NCBI GenBank assembly: GCA_949293925.1
Contig: CASFFI010000015.1
Span: forward strand, 1 to 43,597
DNA length: 43,597 nt
Source of the DNA: an uncultured Christensenella sp.
GTDB taxonomy: Bacteria; Bacillota; Clostridia; Christensenellales; UBA1242
Direction of reading: 5' to 3'
The notes beneath the pieces are model-generated. The model was not told where the DNA came from. It saw only the letters and a list, made by a program, of their open reading frames with translations, and searched no databases. The position numbers were made by a program, and so were the translations under genes. This document shows positions 23,581-30,822 of the stretch, piece after piece (position 1 is the stretch's first letter; each line of letters begins with the position of its first letter).

Positions 23581-23660
23581 TTTAATTAATATTTATTTTT
23601 TTTAATTAATATTTATTTTTTTTAATTAATATTTATTTTTTTTAATTAATATTTATTTTT
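23581..23660. repeat. 20-bp tandem repeat, four perfect copies
   Basis: The unit tttaattaatatttattttt occurs four times end to end, with a degraded copy on each side. It contains the palindromes TTAATTAA and AATATT. It lies in the non-coding gap after aspS and shows no coding frame. Confidence 0.9.
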
Positions 23661-23749
23661 TTTAATATTTTTTTGTGATTTTTATTATTTATTTTATTTT
23701 TTTTCTGAATTTTTCAGAAATTTTAAACATTTTAAAATATTTATTTATG

Positions 23750-25477
23750 CTATCTTAATTTAATATGAACTTCCCTTAATTGCTGTTCTGTTACAACACT
23801 AGGAGCCCCCATTAATAAATCTTGTGCTTTAACACTCATAGGGAATGGTATTACATCACGAATGTTAGATGAATTTGTTAATATCATCATTAACCTTTCA
23901 AGTCCAGGTGCAATTCCGCAATGAGGTGGAACCCCAAACTTAAATGCTGTTATTAATGCTTTAAAGTTTTTATCTACTAATTCTTTTGAATATCCAACCA
24001 TTTCAAATGCTTTGTAAAGACATTCTACTGAAATATTTCTTTCTGCACCAGATGCTGCTTCGTATCCATTTATAACCAAATCATATTGTTCAGCAATAAT
24101 ATCAATCGGATTTTGATTGTTTAACGCTTCAATACCACCTCTTATTTTAGAAAAAGGATTATGCCCAAAATCTAGTTTATTAGTTTCTTCATTTAATTCA
24201 AAGAAAGGGAAATCTACTATCCAACACAATTTGAAATCATTGTAATCTATCAAATTCAAATCTTTCGCAACCCTGGTTCTCAAAAGATTAGACAATTTAT
24301 CACACATTACAGGTTCATCTGCAATTACAAATATATCATCTCCAACATTAGCATTAGTTAGTTTTTTAAGTTGTTCTGCTTCTTCTAAAGATATAAACTT
24401 CATAATAGGACCTTTTAGTGTTCCGTCATCTAATACCCTAACCCAAGCAAGACCTTTTGCTCCAACTGACAACATATAATTAGTTAAGTTATCATAAAAA
24501 CTTCTTGCAATTTTAGATGTATTTATTGAAAAACCTTTTACTCTATTCCCTTTAAATGCTTTAAAATCAGTGTTTTCAAATGTCTTTGTCAAATCTACAA
24601 ATTTAATAGGATTTCTTAAATCAGGCTTATCTGTCCCATAGAAAGTCATAGCATCTTTATAAGTTATTCTTTCAAAATGTTTAGGTAAAGATACTTTTGC
24701 AAACTTTTCAAATATTTGTCCCATAACATCTTCAATTAAACTAAAAACTTCTTCTTTATCGCAATAACTCATTTCAATATCTAATTGATAAAATTCGCCA
24801 GGTGTTCTGTCCGCCCTACCGTCTTCATCTCTAAAACAAGGAGCTATTTGAAAATATTTATCAACATTTGAACACATTAATAATTGTTTGAACTGTTGCG
24901 GTGCTTGAGGTAAAGCGTAAAACATTCCTTTATGCACACGACTAGGAACAAGATAATCTCTTGCTCCTTCTGGACTAGATGCAGAAAGTATTGGAGTTTG
25001 AACCTCCAAAAAATTTTTCGCTTGCATAATTTTTCTAATGTCAAAAAGTAAGTCATTTCTAAACTTCAACATATTTTGCCATTTTGGTCCTCTGAGTTCC
25101 AAATAACGATATTTAAGTCTTACATCTTCAGAAACATTATCGCACTCAGAAATTTCAAAAGGAAGAACTGATGCTTTTGATAAAATTTTCATATCTTCAA
25201 CTAAAAGTTCAACTTTACCACTTTTTAATTTTAAATTATACGAAGAACTATCTCTTGCAATAATTTTTCCTGAAACTTGAATAACACTTTCCCTGCTAAC
25301 GCTATCTGAAGCAGAAATTTTTTGCAAATTTAATTGAACAACACCATAGTGGTCCCTTAAATCGAAAAATTTAATACCACCATGGTCTCTTATATTTTGA
25401 ACAAATCCGCATAAAGTTGTAGATTTACCTACCATACTTTCATCAATTTGGTCGCAAGTATTTTTTCTGTAATACAT
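23750..25477 (-). CDS. aspS: Aspartyl-tRNA synthetase, probably non-discriminating
   Basis: This is a class II bacterial-type AspRS of 575 residues with an N-terminal OB anticodon domain, a catalytic domain and a GAD insertion. Motifs: NIRDHGGIKFFDLRDHYG near 29-46; motif 2 region SPEGARDYLVPSRVHKGMFY and FRDEDGRADRTPGEFYQLDI; motif 3 GIAPGLERLMMILT near 530. The His in RDHGG is the residue tied in Pseudomonas and others to non-discriminating AspRS, which also charges tRNA-Asn with Asp. It has AGGAG before the start and begins 1 nt after the gatB stop codon, so it is the last gene of gatC-gatA-gatB-aspS. No clear T-run terminator follows it. Confidence 0.97.
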   Translation of the reverse strand: MYYRKNTCDQIDESMVGKSTTLCGFVQNIRDHGGIKFFDLRDHYGVVQLNLQKISASDSVSRESVIQVSGKIIARDSSSYNLKLKSGKVELLVEDMKILSKASVLPFEISECDNVSEDVRLKYRYLELRGPKWQNMLKFRNDLLFDIRKIMQAKNFLEVQTPILSASSPEGARDYLVPSRVHKGMFYALPQAPQQFKQLLMCSNVDKYFQIAPCFRDEDGRADRTPGEFYQLDIEMSYCDKEEVFSLIEDVMGQIFEKFAKVSLPKHFERITYKDAMTFYGTDKPDLRNPIKFVDLTKTFENTDFKAFKGNRVKGFSINTSKIARSFYDNLTNYMLSVGAKGLAWVRVLDDGTLKGPIMKFISLEEAEQLKKLTNANVGDDIFVIADEPVMCDKLSNLLRTRVAKDLNLIDYNDFKLCWIVDFPFFELNEETNKLDFGHNPFSKIRGGIEALNNQNPIDIIAEQYDLVINGYEAASGAERNISVECLYKAFEMVGYSKELVDKNFKALITAFKFGVPPHCGIAPGLERLMMILTNSSNIRDVIPFPMSVKAQDLLMGAPSVVTEQQLREVHIKLR

Positions 25478-25478
25478 A

Positions 25479-26891
25479 TTATTCTCCTAACTTCTTTTTA
25501 ATTGTTTCCATAACAAATTGAGCATTTGCTTTTCCTTTTGTTTGCCTCATAACAAGCCCCACCAAAAAGTTTAACACTTTACTATCTGATGATTGCAAAT
25601 ACTGATTTATGACATTAGGATTGCCACTTATTACTTCTTCAATGACTTTCAAAATATCATCATTTGAAATATCAACAATTATATTCATATTTTTTGCAGT
25701 TGTTTCTGCATTTAAATCGTTTCCCCAAACTTTCGACAATAAGTCCTTTGCTGACAATCTCTGAATTTTACCATTATCAACAGCCTGCATTATATAAAGC
25801 AAATTCTCGTCACTTATTTTTATACTTTTATCATCATTATCTTTTATTCTTGCCATTACTTCAGTTGTCAACCAATTTGAAACAACTTTTGGTTTGTTGA
25901 ACTTTGTAATAAGTCTTGTAAACATCTTACATATATCAATATTTGAAATAATAACATCAGCATCATACTCGCTAAGTAAATATTCTTTAGTAAACTTTTC
26001 CTTTAACTCATGTGGAAGTGGTGGCATATTTTTTGATATTTTTTCAACAAGTGAATTAGGGATTTTCACAACTGGCAAATCGGGGTCTTGAAAATATCTG
26101 TAATCTTCGCTATTTTCTTTTGTTCTTAATACAAAATTTTCACCCTTTTCATCATCCCATTTTAATGTGGCTTGAACAACTTGTTTGCCTTCATCTAACA
26201 ATTCTTTTTGCCTTTCAATTTCATAATTGATAGCTCGCTGAATAGATTTAAAGCCCATTATGTTTTTCATTTCTGTTCTAGTCCCAAATTTTTCGCTTCC
26301 TTTAGGCTTTAAACTAATATTTACATCGGCACGCATTCCACCTTCTTCTATAAGGCATTTTGCAATTCCAGAATAAATGTAAAGACCGCGTAAAGTTGTT
26401 AAAAATTCAATACATTCATCAGCACTAGATAAATCTGGTTCAGTAACTAATTCTATTAAAGGTACTCCACCCCTATTGTAATCAACTAAAGTGTTTGACC
26501 CTTCGTGTATAAGTTTACCAGCATCTTCTTCTAGATGAATACGGTTAATTCTAATTGTTTTGCCATTTTTAAGATTTATATGTCCATTTATGCAGATAGG
26601 TTTTTCTAATTGACTGATTTGGTATGCTTTTGAAAGGTCAGGATAAAAATAATTTTTTCTTTCAAAAATTGCAACATCGTTAATTTTACAATTAGTTGCC
26701 AACCCCGCAATAATCGTATATTCAAAAGCCTGTTTATTCAATATAGGCAAAGCCCCTGGAAGACCGACGCAAATAGGACAAATATTTGTGTTAGGTTTGT
26801 CCCCATAACTATTTGCACACGAACAAAAACACTTAGATTTTGTATCTAATTCAGCGTGTACTTCTAGACCAATTACAACATCATACTGCAT
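25479..26891 (-). CDS. gatB: Asp/Glu-tRNA amidotransferase subunit B
   Basis: GatB binds misacylated tRNA and phosphorylates its Asp or Glu, then uses ammonia delivered from GatA. The 470 residues match the family. The cradle domain begins YDVVIGLEVHAELDTKSKCF with the zinc-site cysteines CFCSC and CPICVGLPG. YNRGGVPLIELVTEPDL is conserved near 137-153, and the GatB/YqeY tail domain ends the protein (RQTKGKANAQFVMETIKKKL). AAGGAAA lies about 5 nt before the ATG. It lies 78 nt after gatA with no strong terminator between. Confidence 0.97.
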   Translation of the reverse strand: MQYDVVIGLEVHAELDTKSKCFCSCANSYGDKPNTNICPICVGLPGALPILNKQAFEYTIIAGLATNCKINDVAIFERKNYFYPDLSKAYQISQLEKPICINGHINLKNGKTIRINRIHLEEDAGKLIHEGSNTLVDYNRGGVPLIELVTEPDLSSADECIEFLTTLRGLYIYSGIAKCLIEEGGMRADVNISLKPKGSEKFGTRTEMKNIMGFKSIQRAINYEIERQKELLDEGKQVVQATLKWDDEKGENFVLRTKENSEDYRYFQDPDLPVVKIPNSLVEKISKNMPPLPHELKEKFTKEYLLSEYDADVIISNIDICKMFTRLITKFNKPKVVSNWLTTEVMARIKDNDDKSIKISDENLLYIMQAVDNGKIQRLSAKDLLSKVWGNDLNAETTAKNMNIIVDISNDDILKVIEEVISGNPNVINQYLQSSDSKVLNFLVGLVMRQTKGKANAQFVMETIKKKLGE

Positions 26892-26969
26892 ATAATTTCC
26901 TTTTTAATTATATTTTTTGTCAAAAATTTATAAATTTTTTAAAAAATTATTGAAAAAATACTGTTTTTT

Positions 26970-28439
26970 TTAATTTTTTGCCAATTTTTCAACAATTTCA
27001 GATATTTTAAATAATTTATTCTCTTCAAAATAATTCGCTATAAATTGCATACCAAATGGCATATTGTGTTCACCCTTCATATATGGTACAGAAATTGCTG
27101 GAAGTGAGGTTATATTTGCTGACACTGTAAAAATGTCTTCTCTATAACTATCTATAGGATTAGTTTTTTCTCCCAACTTGTACGCTTCCCCTTTTGTCGT
27201 TGGTAATAAGATAAGGTCAACATTTTTTAAAGCAGATTTGAATTCGTTTTTTAATTCATTTTGTAAACTTTTAGCCTTTTTGTAGTAGGCGTCATAATAA
27301 CCGCTTGATAAAACATAATTCCCCAGCATAATTCTACGCTTTACTTCTTCGCCGAATCCTTCACTTCTAGACTTTAAATAAACTTCTTCTAATGATTTAG
27401 AATCTTTACTTCTATAAGTGTATTTCACACCATCAAATCTTGCCAAATTAGAAGTGGCCTCTGCTGTAGCAATAATATAATAAGTAGGTAAAACAAGTTT
27501 TATATTTGGAAGTGAAACATCTACAATTTCACAATTTAAGTTTTTAAGTTGATTTATTAATGAATAAAAAGCATTTTCACAATTTAAGTTTTTAAGTTGA
27601 TTTATTAATGAATAAAAAGCATTTTCACAAGGCATACCTTTAATCATTTCTTTGATTTCAACTGGTACGCCTATTTTTAAATTCTCAACAACACTATCAA
27701 GAGAATCTTTAACTTCATTTTTACTAGAAGTCATATCGTTTTCTGAATGTCCAGAAATTATATTAAATATAAGTTTTGTATCATCAGTATTTTTAGCAAG
27801 TACGCCGACTTGGTCTAATGAACTTCCGTAAGCGACAATACCATATCTTGAAACTCTACCATAACTAGGTTTAAGCCCAATTATTCCATTAAATGAAGCA
27901 GGTTGTCTTACACTACCACCCGTGTCAGTGCCTAAAGCTACAGGACATAAATTTAAAGCGACAGCGACAGCACTTCCACCTGATGAGCCACCAGGCACCC
28001 TTGACTTATCTAATGCGTTTAAAGTTTTGCCATAAAAGGACGTTTCTGTTGATGAACCCATTGCGAATTCGTCCATATTTGCTCTACCTAAAATTATTGC
28101 TCCCTCTTTTAGCAACTTATCAACAACTGTAGAATTGAATGGAGAAACAAAATTTTCAAGCATTTTAGATGCACAACTAGCCTTATGATTCTCATATAAA
28201 ATATTATCTTTAATTATTATAGGGATTCCTGCGAGTTTACCCTTAAAACCATTGGCAATCTTTTTGTCCATTTCTAAAGCCAAATCTCTAGCGTCATCAA
28301 AAATTTCAATCACTGCATTGTATTCTTTAAACTTATTTATCCTATCAATATAGAAATCTACAAGGTCCACTGATTTTAAACTTCCACTTTGTATAGAACT
28401 CACTAAATTTTCAATGCTTTCGTTTAAAATATCTATCAT
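26970..28439 (-). CDS. gatA: Asp/Glu-tRNA amidotransferase subunit A with internal duplication
   Basis: GatA is the glutaminase of GatCAB, releasing ammonia for transamidation. The amidase-signature triad is intact: Lys in PIIIKDNIL near 76, and the Ser residues in PGGSSGGSAVAV near 150-156 and TDTGGSVRQPA near 173-180. At 489 residues it is near family length, but about 16 come from a perfect tandem duplication (ENAFYSLINQLKNLNC twice, residues about 272-303). The copied block is a surface helix before the conserved IVDVSLP strand. The reading frame is kept and the catalytic domain is otherwise normal. The start has GGAG 5 nt upstream and lies 2 nt after gatC. Confidence 0.95.
   Translation of the reverse strand: MIDILNESIENLVSSIQSGSLKSVDLVDFYIDRINKFKEYNAVIEIFDDARDLALEMDKKIANGFKGKLAGIPIIIKDNILYENHKASCASKMLENFVSPFNSTVVDKLLKEGAIILGRANMDEFAMGSSTETSFYGKTLNALDKSRVPGGSSGGSAVAVALNLCPVALGTDTGGSVRQPASFNGIIGLKPSYGRVSRYGIVAYGSSLDQVGVLAKNTDDTKLIFNIISGHSENDMTSSKNEVKDSLDSVVENLKIGVPVEIKEMIKGMPCENAFYSLINQLKNLNCENAFYSLINQLKNLNCEIVDVSLPNIKLVLPTYYIIATAEATSNLARFDGVKYTYRSKDSKSLEEVYLKSRSEGFGEEVKRRIMLGNYVLSSGYYDAYYKKAKSLQNELKNEFKSALKNVDLILLPTTKGEAYKLGEKTNPIDSYREDIFTVSANITSLPAISVPYMKGEHNMPFGMQFIANYFEENKLFKISEIVEKLAKN
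27527..27630 (-). repeat. 48-bp perfect tandem duplication inside gatA
   Basis: 27527-27574 and 27575-27622 are identical, and the next 8 nt (27623-27630) repeat the start of the unit. The duplication is in frame and adds 16 residues. Confidence 0.95.
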
Positions 28440-28441
28440 AA

Positions 28442-28723
28442 CTACTCCATAATTCTAGGTACTACAAAACAACCTTTTCTACTGTCAGGTGCATTTGAAA
28501 GTATTTTTTCTTTAGTCAAATCATTCTCGACCACATCTTCACGCAAATCTTCAACAGTCTTGAAATTTGAAATAATTTCGCAGTCGCCACTATAAGCATT
28601 AATTTCATTAGCAAATTCTATGATTGATTCAAAATCTTTAGACAACTTTTCCAATTCACTGTCTGTAAAATGCAATTTTGATAAGTTTGCAAGATGAATT
28701 AATTCGCTTTTATCTAATTTCAT
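28442..28723 (-). CDS. gatC: Asp/Glu-tRNA amidotransferase subunit C
   Basis: GatC is the small subunit that wraps around and stabilises GatA. The 93 residues match the family. It starts MKLDKSELIHLANLSKLHFT, with the typical SKLxFTDSELEKLSKDFESI helix, and ends DSRKGCFVVPRIME (family xGxFxVPRVVE). The start at 28723 is set by AAGGAA 6 nt upstream; a longer in-frame ATG at 28771 would run through the hairpin at 28736-28759. It is the first gene of the gat-aspS operon. Confidence 0.95.
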   Translation of the reverse strand: MKLDKSELIHLANLSKLHFTDSELEKLSKDFESIIEFANEINAYSGDCEIISNFKTVEDLREDVVENDLTKEKILSNAPDSRKGCFVVPRIME

Positions 28724-28735
28724 AACATTCCTTTT

Positions 28736-28759
28736 AAAAAAATAGGGCTCGTGCCCTAT
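28736..28759 (-). terminator. Terminator or attenuator hairpin just before gatC
   Basis: On the minus strand ATAGGGC (28759-28753) pairs with GCCCTAT (28748-28742) around a 4-nt loop, then seven T run straight into the gatC ribosome site. Upstream AACAACAA (28814-28807) can pair with TTGTTGTT (28771-28764). It can be the alr terminator, an attenuator of the gat operon, or both. Confidence 0.8.
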
Positions 28760-28838
28760 AATCAACAACAAAAGACACGCAATTTTATTTGCATATTAAA
28801 AAATTATTGTTGTTATTATTATTCTTAAACATAGTTAT

Positions 28839-28867
28839 ATTATTTCATAATAATTAAAACTTGTCAA
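28839..28867 (-). promoter_or_regulatory. Promoter of gatC-gatA-gatB-aspS
   Basis: TTGACA at 28867-28862, 17-nt spacer, AATAAT at 28844-28839. The leader to gatC is about 110 nt and contains the terminator-like hairpin. Confidence 0.7.
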
Positions 28868-28877
28868 TAAATTTGTA

Positions 28878-29924
28878 TTATTTTTTAGATAATCTATTAC
28901 AATTTAATAAAGTCATTACTTCACAAGCATTTGTATGTAAAAATTCTGCATAATCATCATAAGAAATTTTGATACCTTTGTCTTCGCCTAATATCAAAAC
29001 TTTACTACCAACTCTTGCCTTAGGAATGTTTGTAATATCAATTAAAATTGCGTCCATACAAACATTGGCAACTACTTTTGCAAATTTTCCGCAAACACCA
29101 ACTGAAAATCCTTTTAAATTTCTAATAAAACCATCTGCATATCCTATAGACGCAACCGCTATTTTAGAGTCTTTTTTGGCGATATAATTTGCATCATAAC
29201 CCACACTTTCACCATTTTTTACATTTTGGATTTTTACGATTTTTGCCTTTATAGTTTTTACACATTTCAACCCAAATTGAGAAAAACCACCATATAAACC
29301 AAAACCTATTCTTTGCATATCATATTTTGGACTTATTAAAGCGCTATAACTGTTATCAGCGTGAATAATAATATTTTTACAATTTAAAAGTCGCAAAAAT
29401 TTATTAAATTTTCTGCTTTGATTTGCAATGCTTTTTAAATCTCTAGAAAAATAGTGGGTAAACACACCTTCTAAAACTAGATTTTTATTTTCGTTAATAG
29501 ATTGAACAGCTTTTTTAAATTCTATTAAAGAACTGATGCCATACCGATTCATACCTGTATTAACTTTTAAATGAATGTGTAAATTTATAAGGTCTAATTT
29601 TTGTAATTTTTTGATAATCTCTAAATCATCTATTGAAATTGAAACTCTATTTCTGTCGCACCAAATTATATCTTTTAAATCAGTGTATCCTACTACTAAA
29701 ATTGGTGTAACTAAATCAAATTTTCGTATAATTTTTGCCTCATCAACATAAGCCACACCAAAAAAATCAACTTTGCCTTTTAACATTTTGCACATAGTTT
29801 CTATTCCATGCCCATAAGCATTTCCTTTAACCATAGCACAAATTTTGTTGTCAATTTTTTGTCTATAGACACCTAAATTTTCTAATAAATTTTTTTTTGA
29901 GATTTTCATATTGCATACAGACAT
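28878..29924 (-). CDS. alr: Alanine racemase
   Basis: This PLP enzyme makes D-alanine for peptidoglycan. The 348 residues are a little short of the usual 360-390. The PLP lysine lies in ICAMVKGNAYGHG near residues 27-39 (family AVVKANAYGHG). Further motifs: HLKVNTGMNRYGI near 117-129 (family K-x-DTGMxRxG; here VNTGMNR), GFGLYGG near 206, the catalytic-Tyr region SVGYDANY near 237-244, ASIGYADGF, and VANVCMDAILIDIT near 287-300. The start is uncertain: ATG at 29924 or 29909. Neither has a Shine-Dalgarno, and no convincing promoter is seen. It follows queH by about 110 nt on the same strand. Confidence 0.93.
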   Translation of the reverse strand: MSVCNMKISKKNLLENLGVYRQKIDNKICAMVKGNAYGHGIETMCKMLKGKVDFFGVAYVDEAKIIRKFDLVTPILVVGYTDLKDIIWCDRNRVSISIDDLEIIKKLQKLDLINLHIHLKVNTGMNRYGISSLIEFKKAVQSINENKNLVLEGVFTHYFSRDLKSIANQSRKFNKFLRLLNCKNIIIHADNSYSALISPKYDMQRIGFGLYGGFSQFGLKCVKTIKAKIVKIQNVKNGESVGYDANYIAKKDSKIAVASIGYADGFIRNLKGFSVGVCGKFAKVVANVCMDAILIDITNIPKARVGSKVLILGEDKGIKISYDDYAEFLHTNACEVMTLLNCNRLSKK

Positions 29925-30035
29925 ATATTCTAATATGATATATGATTAATAAATGACACTAATGAGATTTTATTTAGGAAAATTTTAATAAAAGTAAAAA
30001 TAATTAAAAGTAATTTCAAATCAATACTTTTTAAT

Positions 30036-30620
30036 TTAATTATTAGTTTTAGAAAACTCACAACCGCAATAATTTTGTCTATATAAATTAAACTCTTTTG
30101 AAAATTTAATACTTTTAAGGTATCCATCTTTCTTTTTAAAGTCAGAAAACAAATAATTGATTTTATAATTATCTTGCAATATGCCACCAATTTTATTTAT
30201 CACTTGACTATCTTTATGTGGACTTATTGTGAGGCTAGTTGTTACATAATCAAAATTGTGCAATTTTGCGTATTCGAATGTTTTTTCTAGTCTTAATTTA
30301 AAGCATACAGGGCACCTATTTCCACCCTCTAATTCATTTTCTAATCCTTTTACTTTAGACAAAAATTCATCGTGATTATATTTTTCTATCACGACATTGC
30401 AATCAAATTTTTTAAACTGTTCTGCACGCAAGTTGTATTCATCTAAAATATCAATATTAGGATTATAAAAATAAAGTGTCACATCGAAATATTCTATTAA
30501 TCTTTTTAAACAAGCAGTAGAGCACGGAGCACAACAAACATGTAATAATAGTTTTGGTTTAGTTTTTAATTTAGAAATTATATCTAAAAACTGCAATTCA
30601 TAGTTGATTTTATTTTCCAT
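30036..30620 (-). CDS. queH: Epoxyqueuosine reductase QueH
   Basis: QueH (former DUF208) catalyses the last step of queuosine synthesis in tRNA, reducing epoxyqueuosine; it replaces QueG in many anaerobes. The 194 residues (from MENKINYELQFLDI at 30620) fit the family. The cysteines expected to bind metal and cluster are present: LLLHVCCAPCSTACLKRL near 26-43, RCPVCFKLRLEKT near 103-115, TTSLTISPHKDS near 128-139, and NYCGCEFS near the end. The longer frame to 30689 would cross the promoter and the neighbouring terminator. No Shine-Dalgarno precedes the ATG, and the promoter -10 ends 7 nt before it. Confidence 0.92.
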   Translation of the reverse strand: MENKINYELQFLDIISKLKTKPKLLLHVCCAPCSTACLKRLIEYFDVTLYFYNPNIDILDEYNLRAEQFKKFDCNVVIEKYNHDEFLSKVKGLENELEGGNRCPVCFKLRLEKTFEYAKLHNFDYVTTSLTISPHKDSQVINKIGGILQDNYKINYLFSDFKKKDGYLKSIKFSKEFNLYRQNYCGCEFSKTNN

Positions 30621-30627
30621 AACAATT

Positions 30628-30656
30628 ATTATTACACATCTTATTTTATTTGTAAA
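30628..30656 (-). promoter_or_regulatory. Promoter predicting a leaderless queH mRNA
   Basis: TTTACA at 30656-30651, 17-nt spacer, AATAAT at 30633-30628 with TGT upstream. Seven nt separate the -10 from the ATG at 30620. Confidence 0.6.
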
Positions 30657-30660
30657 TATA

Positions 30661-30710
30661 AAAAAATCACACAACTTTAAGTTGTGCAATTTTTAAATGT
30701 GATTTTTAAA
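30661..30710 (-). terminator. Terminator of the giant lipoprotein gene
   Basis: On the minus strand an inner stem CACAACTT/AAGTTGTG (30686-30670) sits inside an outer AAATCACA/TGTGATTT pairing, ending in a T run at 30666-30661. It lies about 110 nt after the stop codon and runs straight into the queH promoter. Confidence 0.8.
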
Positions 30711-30822
30711 TATCTATATCATTTTTGCTTCAATTATTTAATTAGTGTTGTTTTACATAATAAACGAATATTAATTAAAATCATATCTTATTCAAAATAA
30801 TTTAATAATATCACCATAAATA

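Noticed and set aside
23581..23660. CRISPR array
   Set aside because: The copies abut without spacers, the unit is only A/T, and no cas gene is present.
28763..28796. Leader peptide of 10 codons before gatC
   Set aside because: It has no ribosome site, and a short frame is expected by chance; I keep it only as a remark in the attenuator finding.
29930..30190. 86-codon minus-strand frame
   Set aside because: It is a different frame of the queH 3' end and downstream AT-rich spacer; the queH frame has the conserved cysteines.
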